Notes: a model not told the origin generated them from the letters alone. Shown: positions 44,966 through 55,969, counted from the first letter of the stretch. The stretch: DNA of 64,000 bases from Klebsiella pneumoniae (GCA_945862145.1 CAMAXE010000004.1:1-64000); one strand, 5' to 3'. Made by a program: numbers and translations.

Positions 44966-45775
44966 ATGACACTGCTACCGGGCCTTGCGGCCTGCCTCTT
45001 TTACCTCGCGAGCCTCGCGACGCAGCTCTTCGGGCTGCACGAGAGCTCTTCTCGTACGCGCATGCTGCGGCTGTCAATGGGCCTGGCGGCCCCGGCACTG
45101 GCCTTGCATCTTTTAACCCTGATATCCCACGTGGTCACACCCGGGGGGCTCGATTTCGGGCTGTTCAACGCGGCCTCGCTGTTCCTTTGGGCGATCGCCC
45201 TGCTCGCGTGGGCGGCCAGCTTCCGGATGCCCATGGCAAACCTGCTCCTGATCCTCTACCCGCTGACTGTGGTGGCGCTGCTCGCCTCGCTCTTCCTCAG
45301 CACCCCGGCCGCGGCCAAGGTGGCACCGGGTAGCGGACTCGCCATACACATCCTGCTCTCGATCCTCGCCTACAGCATCCTCAGCATCGCGGCCTTGCAG
45401 GCGGTGGCCTTAGGCCTGCTGATCGACCGCCTGAAGCACCACCGATTGAACGGGATGCTCGAACACATGCCCCCGCTGGCTACCATGGAGAGCCTGCTGT
45501 TTCGCCTCATCTGGGCCGGGGAGATCCTGCTGGGTCTGGCCATCACCACCGGCGCAGTTTTTCTGGAAAACATCTTCGCTCAACACCTGGCGCACAAGAC
45601 GATCCTCTCGATTCTCGCCTGGCTGGTGTTCGCCACCCTGCTCTGGGGCCGCCATCAGCTCGGCTGGCGCGGTATCACGGCGATCAAATGGACGCTCACG
45701 GGCTTCTGCCTGCTGATACTCGCCTATTTCGGCAGCAAGTTCGTGCTGGAACTGGTACTGCACCGTCCGGGCTGA
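44966..45775 (+). CDS. CcsA/YpjD-like cytochrome c assembly membrane protein
   Basis: A 269-aa protein with eight hydrophobic helices. It matches the YpjD/CorE-type branch of the CcmC/CcmF/CcsA superfamily, which is usually divergent from ffh. His residues near HLLTLISHVV and HILLSILAYSILSIAALQA and the terminal GWRGITAIKWTLTGFCLLILAYFGSKFV (helix end) are family features, while the tryptophan-rich WWD heme loop of true CcsA is weak. Role in cytochrome c maturation is not established. Start ATG 44966. Confidence 0.85.
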   Translation: MTLLPGLAACLFYLASLATQLFGLHESSSRTRMLRLSMGLAAPALALHLLTLISHVVTPGGLDFGLFNAASLFLWAIALLAWAASFRMPMANLLLILYPLTVVALLASLFLSTPAAAKVAPGSGLAIHILLSILAYSILSIAALQAVALGLLIDRLKHHRLNGMLEHMPPLATMESLLFRLIWAGEILLGLAITTGAVFLENIFAQHLAHKTILSILAWLVFATLLWGRHQLGWRGITAIKWTLTGFCLLILAYFGSKFVLELVLHRPG

Positions 45776-45845
45776 AAGCCGCCTTCTTGCCACGGACCCG
45801 CGTTAGCGGCACCATCTCCTCTCCTTGCCCAAGGCCTGTCCACGC

Positions 45846-47108
45846 TTGAACGATTCCTCCATAGAAGCGCTGCTCGGCATTCTTGTCGTCTGCCTCCTTC
45901 TGTCAGCGTTTTTCTCGGGCTCCGAGACCGGGCTGATGTCGCTCAACCGATATCGTCTGAAGAACCTCCGCAAGCGAAATCGGGGCGCACGTCTCGCTCT
46001 GAAACTGCTCAACCGCCCAGATCGGCTGCTGGGGCTTTTGTTGATCGGCAACAACGCCGTGAATATCCTCGCCTCGGCCCTCGGCACGGTGATCGCGATC
46101 CGGCTCTTCGGCGATGCTGGCATTGCCATCGCGACCGCCGTGCTGACCGTGGTCATCCTGGTGTTCTCCGAGATCACGCCGAAGACCCTTGGGGCACTGC
46201 ACCCGGAGCGCGTCGCGTTCCCCGCCGCCTACGTGCTGAACGCGCTGATGAAAGTACTGGGGCCGGCGGTCTGGCTGATGAGTTCGATCTCGAACGTGCT
46301 GCTGCGAATCTTCGGCGTCGACACCAACCGACGTCCCGAAGACGCGCTGAATTCGGAGGAACTGCGCACCATCGTGAACGAGTCGGGACCGATGATCCCA
46401 CCGCGCCACAAGCGCATGCTGCTTAATATTCTCGATCTCGAAGAGGTCACGGTCGACGACATCATGGTCCCGCGTCAGGAGATCTATGGCCTCGACCTCG
46501 ATGCCGACGACCCGGCGCTGCTCACCCGGCTGCAGGCATCACCGTTCTCGCGAGTGGCGGTCTACCGCGAGGACATCGGCGACATTTCGGGGGTGCTGCA
46601 CCTGCGCATGCTCGGGCAGTTCGTGAACGGCGGCATCGTAGACCGTGACGCGATCCAGCGTGCAGCCGACGAACCCTACTACGTGCCCGAAGGCACCCCG
46701 CTAAATCTGCAGCTGCTTAACTTCCAGAAGCTGCGCCGCCGCGTCGGCATCGTGGTCGACGAGTACGGCAGCGTGCTCGGACTGGTGACACTCGGCGATA
46801 TCCTCAAAGAAATCGTCGGCGAGTTCACGGCCGGGCTGGAAAACGACACCTCCGAGATCGCGCGGGAAGCCAATGGCAGTTATCTGATCGATGCCGGCGC
46901 GTCCATTCGCGACATCAACCGCACGCTCCACTGGGACCTGCCTGTCGACGGACCGCGGACGCTGAACGGCTTGATGCTCGAGCATCTTGAGGCAATCCCC
47001 GAGGCCAACGTCGGATTACGCATAGGCCGTTACGGCTTCGAGATCATGCAGCTGCGCGGCCGGATGATCTCACGCGTGCGGGCCTCGGTTCACGCCGAGG
47101 AGCCGTGA
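45846..47108 (+). CDS. HlyC/CorC family transporter with CBS domains
   Basis: About 420 aa. An N-terminal CNNM/DUF21 membrane domain (about 5-170, with LLSAFFSGSETGLMSLNRYRL and IGNNAVNILASALGT) is followed by two CBS domains (DIMVPRQEIYGLDLDAD; RRVGIVVDEYGSVLGLVTLGDILKEIVGE) and a C-terminal CorC_HlyC domain. The family is linked to magnesium or cobalt efflux. The start is uncertain: TTG 45846 gives the homologous N-terminus; TTG 45825 would add seven residues. Downstream of the CcsA-like gene, as in pseudomonads. Confidence 0.9.
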   Translation: MNDSSIEALLGILVVCLLLSAFFSGSETGLMSLNRYRLKNLRKRNRGARLALKLLNRPDRLLGLLLIGNNAVNILASALGTVIAIRLFGDAGIAIATAVLTVVILVFSEITPKTLGALHPERVAFPAAYVLNALMKVLGPAVWLMSSISNVLLRIFGVDTNRRPEDALNSEELRTIVNESGPMIPPRHKRMLLNILDLEEVTVDDIMVPRQEIYGLDLDADDPALLTRLQASPFSRVAVYREDIGDISGVLHLRMLGQFVNGGIVDRDAIQRAADEPYYVPEGTPLNLQLLNFQKLRRRVGIVVDEYGSVLGLVTLGDILKEIVGEFTAGLENDTSEIAREANGSYLIDAGASIRDINRTLHWDLPVDGPRTLNGLMLEHLEAIPEANVGLRIGRYGFEIMQLRGRMISRVRASVHAEEP

Positions 47109-47118
47109 AAGCGGCAGC

Positions 47119-47304
47119 TCAGCGTGCCTGCGGGCCCCAGGCCTCGCGGTAACGCTGGTCGGCGCGCCGTACCACTTCCTGCCTGCGATCCTCCGTGAGG
47201 CTGGTCCAGGCCGCTATCTCCGCGGCGCTGCGATAGCAGCCCACGCAGATGTCGTGATCGTCCAGCGCGCAGATGTTGACGCAGGGAGATTTGACAGCCG
47301 ACAT
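47119..47304 (-). CDS. DUF1289 domain protein
   Basis: A 61-aa protein with the DUF1289 pattern SPCVNICALDDHDICVGCYRS: three or four Cys that probably bind a metal, then the helix EIAAWTSLTEDRRQEVV. Function unknown. One bp separates it from the carbonic-anhydrase-like gene upstream. Confidence 0.93.
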   Translation of the reverse strand: MSAVKSPCVNICALDDHDICVGCYRSAAEIAAWTSLTEDRRQEVVRRADQRYREAWGPQAR

Positions 47305-47305
47305 C

Positions 47306-47833
47306 TCAGGAGTCCCCGATTTTTTTCAGGCCAGCGCGGAAGCGTCGGCCGTTGTTCACGTATCCCAGTGCGTTGGCTGCAAGCTGCTCGCGCCGCGCGT
47401 CGTCGAGCACCCGCCCTACCTTACCCGGAGAGCCCATCACGACGCCGCCATCGGGAACCTGCATGCCCTCGGTGACGAGCGCGTTGGCGGCGATCAGGCA
47501 ACCCTTGCCGATCACGGCACCGTTCAGCACCACGGCGTTGATACCGATCAGGGATCCATCGCCCACCGTGCAGCCGTGCAGCATGGCCAGATGCCCCACC
47601 GTGACATCGCGCCCGATCACAAGCGGAAAGCCGGGATCGGCGTGCAGCACAGCCCCATCCTGCACGTTGCTGCCGGCGCCCACCACGATCCGCTCGCGAT
47701 CGCCGCGGATCGTGACGCCGAACCAGATGCTCGCGTCCTCCTCGAGCACCACATCGCCGATCACGGCAGCATTGGGCGCGACGAAACAGCTCGCGTGCAC
47801 CACGGGTACCTGTTGCTCGAACGAATAGATCAT
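47306..47833 (-). CDS. Gamma-carbonic anhydrase family protein (YrdA-like)
   Basis: A 175-aa left-handed beta-helix trimer protein of the hexapeptide-repeat class. Repeats such as [18 protein letters not shown] and [20 protein letters not shown] are clear. Metal-binding His are visible in [27 protein letters not shown]. Whether it hydrates CO2 is unknown for YrdA-type members. ATG 47833 has GGAGA upstream, so the 16-codon extension is dropped. Sits between tgt and DUF1289 on one strand. Confidence 0.92.
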   Translation of the reverse strand: MIYSFEQQVPVVHASCFVAPNAAVIGDVVLEEDASIWFGVTIRGDRERIVVGAGSNVQDGAVLHADPGFPLVIGRDVTVGHLAMLHGCTVGDGSLIGINAVVLNGAVIGKGCLIAANALVTEGMQVPDGGVVMGSPGKVGRVLDDARREQLAANALGYVNNGRRFRAGLKKIGDS

Positions 47834-47849
47834 CGGGGATTCTCCGGCG

Positions 47850-50083
<2,234 letters not shown>

Positions 50084-50147
50084 GAGCGTCGGTGCAGGCG
50101 CGAGGGGGGCGAATGCTATCGGGCGAAACCGGGCAAGGCAATCGTGC

Positions 50148-50175
50148 TTGTTGTGCACGGATGGCTGGTTATAAT
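50148..50175 (+). promoter_or_regulatory. Sigma-70 promoter of tRNA-Leu
   Basis: TTGTTG (50148-50153) and a perfect TATAAT (50170-50175) with a 16-bp spacer, 35 bp upstream of the mature tRNA. Confidence 0.8.
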
Positions 50176-50209
50176 GCCACTCCCCTCGCCGGGGAGTCGC
50201 TACGATCTT

Positions 50210-50296
50210 GCGGGTGTGGCGGAACTGGTAGACGCGCTGGACTCAAAATCCAGTTCTGGCAACAGAGTGTCGGTTCGATTCCGACCACCCGCACCA
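50210..50296 (+). tRNA. tRNA-Leu (CAA)
   Basis: An 87-nt class II tRNA with encoded CCA. Acceptor stem GCGGGTG pairs with CACCCGC; the anticodon loop CTCAAAA lies between CTGGA and TCCAG; the long variable arm is TCTGGCAACAGAG-type; the T-arm holds GGTTCGATTCC. Divergent from queA. Confidence 0.96.
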
Positions 50297-50305
50297 CCGA
50301 ACGCC

Positions 50306-50337
50306 AAAAAAAACGCCCGCAGCTCGCGCTGGGGCGC
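50306..50337 (-). terminator. Possible minus-strand terminator hairpin
   Basis: On the minus strand a GC-rich hairpin (GCGCCC ... GGGCGT) is followed by T8. No gene ends here on that strand except distant antisense transcription, so its role is unclear. Confidence 0.35.
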
Positions 50338-50652
50338 TCAAGTACCCCCCCCCCGGGGTGCGTGACCCGGCAAGGACCGCTTTCCCGAAGGGCTCGGCAG
50401 GCCAGCGCAGCCTGCGTCTCCCATCCATGGGAAAGCCGCACACTGCGCCGGCCTTGGGTAAAGAGTTTGAACCTAGGACCGCGAGTACGGCAGGCTGTTT
50501 TGCAGTTCGCCCGGGCGCATCAGGCCTTTATCTGACCCGTTCGGGTGCAAAACTCCGAAATTCCGTAGGGTGCTCGGGGGGGGTCCAGACGCAAACCGGG
50601 ACCGAAGCGTACGGATTAGTGCATATGCCACGAAATCTTCTGCCCGGATTGA

Positions 50653-50680
50653 TTGACTTAAAAAGAGGATGTGCAAGAAT
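50653..50680 (+). promoter_or_regulatory. Promoter of the OprI-like lipoprotein gene
   Basis: TTGACT (50653-50658) and AAGAAT (50675-50680), 16-bp spacer, lie about 45 bp before the ATG. A strong GAGGAGA ribosome-binding site follows, as expected for an abundant protein. Confidence 0.65.
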
Positions 50681-50726
50681 TTGCGCGGTTTAGACCCGTC
50701 CGCATTATCGATCTGAGGAGACAACG

Positions 50727-50993
50727 ATGCACACCATGACCAAGAAAGCCGCCCTTCTTTCCGCGGCTCTGGCCGTAGCCCTGCTGAGCGGCTGCGCAGA
50801 CACCAAGCGCCTTGACGCACTCGACGCTCGCGTCGGCACCGTCGAGAAAACCGCCAATGACGCGATGGCTGCTGCCACCCGCGCCCAGTCGACCGCCGAT
50901 TCGGCTGCGACTGCTGCTGCTGACGCACAGAAAGCTGCGAATGACGCCGTTGAGGCCGTCAGCCGCATGGCTGAGAAGTGCTGCCGCAAGTGA
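50727..50993 (+). CDS. OprI/Lpp-like outer membrane lipoprotein
   Basis: An 88-aa small lipoprotein. Signal peptide with lipobox LLSGC (Cys at about 24), then an alanine-rich heptad coiled coil (LDALDARVGTVEKTANDAMAAATRAQSTADSAA region), ending CCRK. The C-terminal Lys matches the Braun lipoprotein and OprI pattern, where an L,D-transpeptidase links it to peptidoglycan. Such lipoproteins tie the outer membrane to the wall. Strong promoter and terminator frame a single-gene transcript. A double Cys before the terminal RK is unusual relative to E. coli Lpp (YRK). Confidence 0.88.
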   Translation: MHTMTKKAALLSAALAVALLSGCADTKRLDALDARVGTVEKTANDAMAAATRAQSTADSAATAAADAQKAANDAVEAVSRMAEKCCRK

Positions 50994-50999
50994 TGCTAC

Positions 51000-51018
51000 G
51001 GGTCGGCTTGACCGACCC
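51000..51018 (+). other. Short hairpin downstream of the lipoprotein gene
   Basis: GGGTCGG / CCGACCC with a five-base loop, 7 bp after the stop codon. No T-run, so it may protect mRNA 3' ends or act with the following terminator. Confidence 0.6.
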
Positions 51019-51034
51019 CTGCTGAACTGAAAAC

Positions 51035-51080
51035 ACCGCTGTCTGCAACTCCGTAAAGGAGATGCTGGCAGCGGTTTTTT
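51035..51080 (+). terminator. Rho-independent terminator of the lipoprotein gene
   Basis: ACCGCTG pairs with CAGCGGT across an imperfect inner stem containing CTCC/GGAG; TTTTTT follows immediately. Confidence 0.85.
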
Positions 51081-51185
51081 ATGCCCTGATTTTGGGCGAA
51101 AGATCACACGGCATTCTGGATTGTTTGACCCCGGACGCTGTCAGGGACCGCAGTAGCGGTCGCGGCGGGAAGCGGCCAGGCGCAA

Positions 51186-52103
51186 TCAGCGGGTCGCAAC
51201 TTGCGCGGCGGAGACCCGCACGGGAAGCCCTGAGCGCTGCACCGCGGCAGACTTTGCCTGCACCCAATCTATGGGAACAGGCGCGGCACTAATGCGGTTA
51301 GCGATGTGAATCGCGTCGGCGACAACAGCCTCGGACACGTGGATGGATCGCTGCTCTTCCAAGGCCTCGTGGACCTCGACGTACATCGACCCCGCCTTCC
51401 ACCCGACCTTGACCGGGGAATTGATGATCCGGACCGGCGTGCCCACCGGCACCATCGCTGCGAGGGTAATAACGTCGCGGTTGTACATCCGCATGCATCC
51501 GTGACTGACGCGCATGCCGACGCCCAACTCCTTGTTGCTGCCGTGGATCAGATAGCCCGGTGCCGCCAGGCGCAGCGCCCAGGGGCCTAGGGGGTTGTCC
51601 GGTCCGGGCGGCACCGAACTTGGCAGAGGGTCGCCCATGGCCGCATGTTCAGCGCGTATCGATGCCGGCGGGGTCCATACCGGGTCCTTGACCACCTTGG
51701 TCACCGAAGTAGCCACGATTGGCGTCTGCCAGCCTTCGCGCCCGATACCGATGGGGAACGTCACCACGCTCTTGCCGTCGGCGGGGTAGTAGAACATCCG
51801 CATCTCGGCCAGATTGATGACGATGCCGACACGCTCGCCACGCGGCAGGATGTACTGGGTAGGAATGAGAACCTCTTTGCCCTGCCCGGGAACCCACGGA
51901 TTGACGCCCGGGTTGGCGGCGAGCACTTCACGGAAGCCGACACCATTGGCCTCGGCGTAGTGATTCAGGGTGTCTTCGTAACTCTGGATCTTGACCGTGT
52001 AGGTCTCGCCCACAACATCCTCACCGGGCGGAGGCAGATCAAGGGTGAGGGCTCCCGCTCGCAGGGAACAGCCTAGAAGTGCAGCAAGGAGAAGGAGTCG
52101 CAT
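51186..52103 (-). CDS. L,D-transpeptidase (ErfK/YbiS/YcfS/YnhG family)
   Basis: A 305-aa exported enzyme. Signal peptide to about residue 19; a LysM-like region (YTVKIQSYEDTLNHYAEANG, about 35-54); the YkuD catalytic domain with HGSNKELGVGMRVSHGC, whose Cys is the nucleophile, and RMYNRDV after it. In E. coli, members of this family attach Lpp to peptidoglycan or make 3-3 crosslinks. Its position directly beside the OprI-like lipoprotein (converging) suggests the former. ATG 52103. Confidence 0.93.
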   Translation of the reverse strand: MRLLLLAALLGCSLRAGALTLDLPPPGEDVVGETYTVKIQSYEDTLNHYAEANGVGFREVLAANPGVNPWVPGQGKEVLIPTQYILPRGERVGIVINLAEMRMFYYPADGKSVVTFPIGIGREGWQTPIVATSVTKVVKDPVWTPPASIRAEHAAMGDPLPSSVPPGPDNPLGPWALRLAAPGYLIHGSNKELGVGMRVSHGCMRMYNRDVITLAAMVPVGTPVRIINSPVKVGWKAGSMYVEVHEALEEQRSIHVSEAVVADAIHIANRISAAPVPIDWVQAKSAAVQRSGLPVRVSAAQVATR

Positions 52104-52244
52104 GGGGAAACGCGCCGATTCGTGCAGGAGACTGCTGCAATACTAGCAAGGCGCCCGCGCCGATGGCGACGAAGGGCCTTGCTTCGCGGCAAATTTACGC
52201 CGCCTCCAGCATCCAGGACGCTCTCTCCCGGCAAAGACCACGGG

Positions 52245-53429
52245 TCAAAGATCAACGCCGAGTATCAGTCCGCTGGTCGGCACGCCGGTTCCTGCCGTCA
52301 CCAAGGCATGCTCGACGCCAGCGACCTGGTTCACCGCAGATCCCCGCACCTGCCGCGCACCCTCTGCAACGCCGTTCAACCCGTGTATGTAGGCCTCGCC
52401 GATCTGGCCGCCGTGGGTATTCACCGGGAGCTTGCCGCCGCGCGCGATATGGCCATCGCGAATGAAATCTTTGGCCTCACCGCGCCCGCAAAAGCCGAAC
52501 TCCTCAAGCTGCGGCAGCACGAAAGGCGTGAAATGGTCGTAAAGCACAGCGGTCTGGATATCCGCAGGGCCCACGCCGGCCATGCCGTACAACTGCTTGG
52601 CGACCAGACCCATCTCCGGAATCCCGGTGAGATCGGGTTTGTAGAAACCGGTCATCATCTGGAAATCACCGGCCGCGCCCTGCGCGGCACCGCGGATCAC
52701 CACCGGCTTTTGCCGCAGGTCACGCGCGCGATCGATCGAGGTGATAACCAGCGCGACAGCGCCATCACTTTCCTGACAGCAGTCGAGAAGGCGCAGGGGC
52801 TCCGCTATCCAGCGGGAGTTCCGGTGATCCTCGAGCGTGACGGGCTTCTGGTAGAAGAACGCCGCCGGATTGGTGGCAGCGAAGTCGCGGGTCGAGACCG
52901 ACACACGCCCGAAGTCATCGGTGCTGGCACCGTAGGCGTGGAGATAGCGGCGCGCGCACATTGCAACCCACGAGGCAGGGGTCGACAGGCCGAACGGCAT
53001 GTACCAGCCAAAGTGAACGGTCTCGAAGGAGTTGGGATCCTGGGTGATCAGCCCACCCTGTCCGAACCTGAAGCCAGAGCGCTCGTTCATGGCGCGGTAG
53101 ACGACCACGGCACGACAGACCCCTGTGGCCACGGCCATCGCCGCATGCAGCACCGGCCCGCAGGCGGCGCCGCCACCGTAGTGGGTGCGGGAGAAAAACT
53201 TGAGCTCCTTGCCGCCGAGCAGCCGGTAGAGCTCGATCTCCGGGTTGTTGTCCATGGTGTAGGTGGCCATGCCATCTACCTCGTCGATGCCGAGACCCGC
53301 ATCGGCGAGCGCCGCACTGATCGCCTCCACTCCCAACTGGATCTCGCTGCGCCCGGAGTTCTTCGAGAACTCGGTGGCTCCGATACCCGCAATGGCGGTC
53401 CGGCCGCCGAGAAAACTGTTACCGCTCAT
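52245..53429 (-). CDS. Ltp2-like thiolase-fold lipid-transfer protein/aldolase
   Basis: A 394-aa thiolase-superfamily protein of the lipid-transfer (SCP-x/Ltp) branch. It starts GGRTAIAGIGATEFSKNSGR and ends with THGGQIGEAYIHGLNGVAEG, typical of Ltp2, which in actinobacteria performs the retro-aldol step of steroid side-chain removal. Near the usual thiolase nucleophile the sequence reads THYGGGAACG (82-91), so the standard Cys placement is altered, consistent with an aldolase and not a thiolase. Overlaps the MaoC gene start by four bases. Last gene of the minus-strand operon. Confidence 0.85.
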   Translation of the reverse strand: MSGNSFLGGRTAIAGIGATEFSKNSGRSEIQLGVEAISAALADAGLGIDEVDGMATYTMDNNPEIELYRLLGGKELKFFSRTHYGGGAACGPVLHAAMAVATGVCRAVVVYRAMNERSGFRFGQGGLITQDPNSFETVHFGWYMPFGLSTPASWVAMCARRYLHAYGASTDDFGRVSVSTRDFAATNPAAFFYQKPVTLEDHRNSRWIAEPLRLLDCCQESDGAVALVITSIDRARDLRQKPVVIRGAAQGAAGDFQMMTGFYKPDLTGIPEMGLVAKQLYGMAGVGPADIQTAVLYDHFTPFVLPQLEEFGFCGRGEAKDFIRDGHIARGGKLPVNTHGGQIGEAYIHGLNGVAEGARQVRGSAVNQVAGVEHALVTAGTGVPTSGLILGVDL

Positions 53430-53875
53430 GCGCTTGTCCTCGCGGAGGGCAATGCCACGGTCACGGTGCCCGTGACGTGGAAACCAAGGCCGTTTTTACC
53501 TGCCACCTCGATATCGGCGAGGTGATCAGCGCCCTCTTCGCGGAGCGCGGTGATGCGTCCGCGCAACTCCATGTGGTCGCCAGGATAGTTCGGCACACCA
53601 AGCTTTATCTTCACGGAACGCAGCAGCGCCTCGGGCCCCGCCCAATCGCTGATGTAGCGCCCTACCAACCCGTTGGTGGTGAGGATGTTCATGAAAATAT
53701 CCGGTGATCCCAGCGCCTGCGCACCCGGCTTGTCATGGTGCACGTTCTGGTAATCACGGCTGGCGATAGCCGTGGCAACGATCAGCCGGGTAGTGATATC
53801 GATCCCGAACGGCGGAATCTCCTCGCCCACCGCCACGTCGTTGAAACGCCGCGTTTTCAACTCGCTGCCGCTCAT
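53426..53875 (-). CDS. MaoC-like hydratase subunit (ChsH1-like)
   Basis: A 149-aa single hotdog MaoC-like protein: RRFNDVAVGEEIPPFGIDIT, DYQNVHHDKPGAQALGSPDI (the catalytic His/Asp segment) and GVPNYPGDHMELRGRI. It resembles the small subunit of the heteromeric enoyl-CoA hydratase ChsH1-ChsH2 of steroid degradation. ATG 53875 overlaps the upstream dehydrogenase stop; the stop overlaps the Ltp2-like gene. The 32-codon upstream extension is rejected. Confidence 0.85.
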   Translation of the reverse strand: MSGSELKTRRFNDVAVGEEIPPFGIDITTRLIVATAIASRDYQNVHHDKPGAQALGSPDIFMNILTTNGLVGRYISDWAGPEALLRSVKIKLGVPNYPGDHMELRGRITALREEGADHLADIEVAGKNGLGFHVTGTVTVALPSARTSA

Positions 53876-55008
53876 AGTCCGATCTCGATGGATTGCTGAA
53901 CCAGCTGGCTGCCAAAGCCGGCCAGGATGCGCTCGCTGCCGCCGAGGCACAGGCGGATCTGCTGGGCCCACAGGTAATAGCGGTGTATCGGGTAGTCCAC
54001 GTCGGCGCCAGTGCCGCCATGCAGGTGCTGGCAGGCGTGGCTCACGCGGTGCCCCGCTTCACTGGTCCACCATGCGGCAGAGGCCACGGCGTTGCCGGCA
54101 GGCAAACCCTGATCAAGCCGCCACACGGCCTGCCACAGCGTCGAGCGCAGGGCCTCGATATCGATGTAGCAATCCGCGGCACGGTGTGCGACCGCCTGAA
54201 AACCCGCGAGCGGCTTGCCGAACTGCTTGCGCTCACTGGTGTGCTGCGCTGTGCGGCGCAGGGCATCGGCCAGCACGCCGAGCTGGATGAATCCGTAGGC
54301 GGTCGCCGCGCGGCCAGCCATCCACTCCAGGATACAGCTGCCGTCGCCGGAGGCGCCCAGCCGGTCGGCGGCCGTGACACGCACGCCATCGAACAAGATC
54401 CGGTCGAAGGGTTCGAGATTGGTGCCGCGCTCGCGCGCGAAGCTCATTCCCGTTGCGCCACGCGCAACCAGGAACACACTCAACGCGCCGCTCGCATCAC
54501 GCGCGGGAACCAGCAAGGCATCAGCATCGCCGCCATAGGGAACGGGCCCCAGCGCGCCCTGCAAAACAAAATCCTCTCCCGCGGGCGAGACAGCAGGCAC
54601 CTCGGCCGGCTCGTGTTCAAACGGCGAGAGCGCCAGTGGCCCGGACAGGATGACAGCGCCTGCGGCCGCTCTGGTGAGCCAGGCATCGCACTGGGCACGC
54701 GACCCAAAGCGCGCCAGCGGCATGGCGCCCAGAACGGTGGCCGCGAGCAGCGGCAATGCCGCCACATGACGGCCCTGCTCTTGCAGGACCGCGCAGAGGC
54801 CCGAGAGCCCGAGCCCGCTGCCGCCCGCATCCTCGGGCAGCGCAACGCCCACCAGGCCTGCCTCTGCGAGCATCGCCCACACACCCTCGTGCCAGCAGAT
54901 CTCGCCGCGATCGAAGCGCTTGAGTGCTGCATCATCGACCTGCTCGGACAGGATCTGCGCGGCCAGTTCCTGCACCGCGCGCACGTCCTCGGATACTGAA
55001 AATTCCAT
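53872..55008 (-). CDS. Acyl-CoA dehydrogenase, FadE28/ChsE1-like putative non-catalytic subunit
   Basis: A 378-aa acyl-CoA dehydrogenase fold. N-terminal helical domain (EFSVSEDVRAVQELAAQIL), a poor middle beta domain (LGPVPYGGDADALLV), and a C-terminal domain with SERKQFGKPLAGFQAVAH and HLHGGTGADVDYPIHRYY. The helix that carries the catalytic Glu in the partner reads WMAGRAATAYG (239-249), so no Glu, and the other usual site reads CLGGSERIL. It therefore looks like the non-catalytic half of an alpha2beta2 enzyme. One base separates it from the ChsH2-like gene. Confidence 0.82.
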   Translation of the reverse strand: MEFSVSEDVRAVQELAAQILSEQVDDAALKRFDRGEICWHEGVWAMLAEAGLVGVALPEDAGGSGLGLSGLCAVLQEQGRHVAALPLLAATVLGAMPLARFGSRAQCDAWLTRAAAGAVILSGPLALSPFEHEPAEVPAVSPAGEDFVLQGALGPVPYGGDADALLVPARDASGALSVFLVARGATGMSFARERGTNLEPFDRILFDGVRVTAADRLGASGDGSCILEWMAGRAATAYGFIQLGVLADALRRTAQHTSERKQFGKPLAGFQAVAHRAADCYIDIEALRSTLWQAVWRLDQGLPAGNAVASAAWWTSEAGHRVSHACQHLHGGTGADVDYPIHRYYLWAQQIRLCLGGSERILAGFGSQLVQQSIEIGL

Positions 55009-55009
55009 C

Positions 55010-55969
55010 TCAACTCTCCTTGCGGATGCGGAAGAGGGGCAGCGTGTAGCCTTCCTCGACCTCGCGGAAAACTACCTCTACTGGCGTGCCGATCTCGACA
55101 TCCCCGGGCTTCGCATCGACCAGTTGGGTTACCAGGCGGGTGCCCTCCTCCAGCTCGACCAGCAGCACCGTGTTGGGGTAATCGAAGGGCGGAATCGGGG
55201 GGTGGTGCATGACCACGAAGCTGTAGACGATGCCACGCCCGGAGCTCTCCAGCGTGTCCCACTCGAGGGATTGGCAGGACGGGCACATCGGCCCTGGCGG
55301 GTGGCGCAGAACGCCACAGGCCTTGCAGCGCTGGACCAGAAGCTTGCCCGCGCGCACGCCGTCCCAGAAAAACTTCGTGTCGTGCCCCTCGGCCGGACGG
55401 AAGCGGCTGATCTTCGGTGGCTTGGCCGATGTGACCGCCGCAGGCTCGCCAGCCCGCTCATGGGCGCGGTACTTGAAGAGGCGAAACCGCATGTCGCCGA
55501 TCTTCTCGCCGCTTTGGTCCCAGTACTCCTCGAGCTCTGTGACGAAGTAGCCGACGCCGAGCGCCGTGGTCTTTTGCGGCGACACCGCCTCGATGCGCGA
55601 AGTGTGGTGTATGCGATCGCCCGGGCGCAGGTACCGATAATAGGTTTGCTCGCAATTGACCGCGACCACGGCAGGGTAGCCGTGAGACTCAAGAAACTCG
55701 AACACCTCGAAAGGCTCGCGCGTGTCGGAGCCCGTGGCCCACTGCGAGGTCGCACCACGCATGGTCCAGGCCTGCATCATGGTCGGCGGGGCGACGATGC
55801 CGCCATGCACGGACGTCGCCGCAACCGCAGGATCGGTGTAGACGGGGTTGGTGTCGCCCATTGCCTCGCACCAGTGCCGGATCATGGCCTGGTTGACCTC
55901 GTCCCAACTGTTGTAAGGGCCGCAGGGGCGGCCAAGATACTGCTGAAGCTGCTCGTCGATATCACTCAC
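55010..55969 (-). CDS. MaoC/DUF35 fusion hydratase subunit (ChsH2-like)
   Basis: A 319-aa two-domain protein. Residues 1-175 form a MaoC-like hotdog (NQAMIRHWCEAMGDTNPVYT, SVHGGIVAPPTMMQAWTM). Residues 190-319 are a DUF35/OB-fold with a rubredoxin-like zinc ribbon Cys205-Cys208-Cys219-Cys222. The same fusion occurs in ChsH2, where the DUF35 part binds Ltp2. The GTG 55969 start has GGAGGA at 9-nt spacing. First catalytic gene after the TetR gene. Confidence 0.85.
   Translation of the reverse strand: MSDIDEQLQQYLGRPCGPYNSWDEVNQAMIRHWCEAMGDTNPVYTDPAVAATSVHGGIVAPPTMMQAWTMRGATSQWATGSDTREPFEVFEFLESHGYPAVVAVNCEQTYYRYLRPGDRIHHTSRIEAVSPQKTTALGVGYFVTELEEYWDQSGEKIGDMRFRLFKYRAHERAGEPAAVTSAKPPKISRFRPAEGHDTKFFWDGVRAGKLLVQRCKACGVLRHPPGPMCPSCQSLEWDTLESSGRGIVYSFVVMHHPPIPPFDYPNTVLLVELEEGTRLVTQLVDAKPGDVEIGTPVEVVFREVEEGYTLPLFRIRKES

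Larger units (their letters stand above)
50297..50726. other. 430-bp non-coding stretch between tRNA-Leu and the lipoprotein gene
   Basis: No gene seen. It holds an A8 run at 50306-50313, a C10 tract followed by G4 around 50345-50358, and the promoter of the downstream lipoprotein. A short stretch near 50465-50500 vaguely resembles a tRNA T-arm but does not fold into a tRNA. Confidence 0.55.

Noticed and set aside
50460-50505. Possible tRNA or attachment-site remnant
   Set aside because: A stretch like GTTTGAACCTAGGACC resembles a T-arm, but no acceptor or anticodon stem can be formed, and no integrase or direct repeat is nearby.
53893-54999. A 368-codon plus-strand frame opposite the 378-aa dehydrogenase
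   Set aside because: Shadow of a clear acyl-CoA dehydrogenase; no motif of its own.
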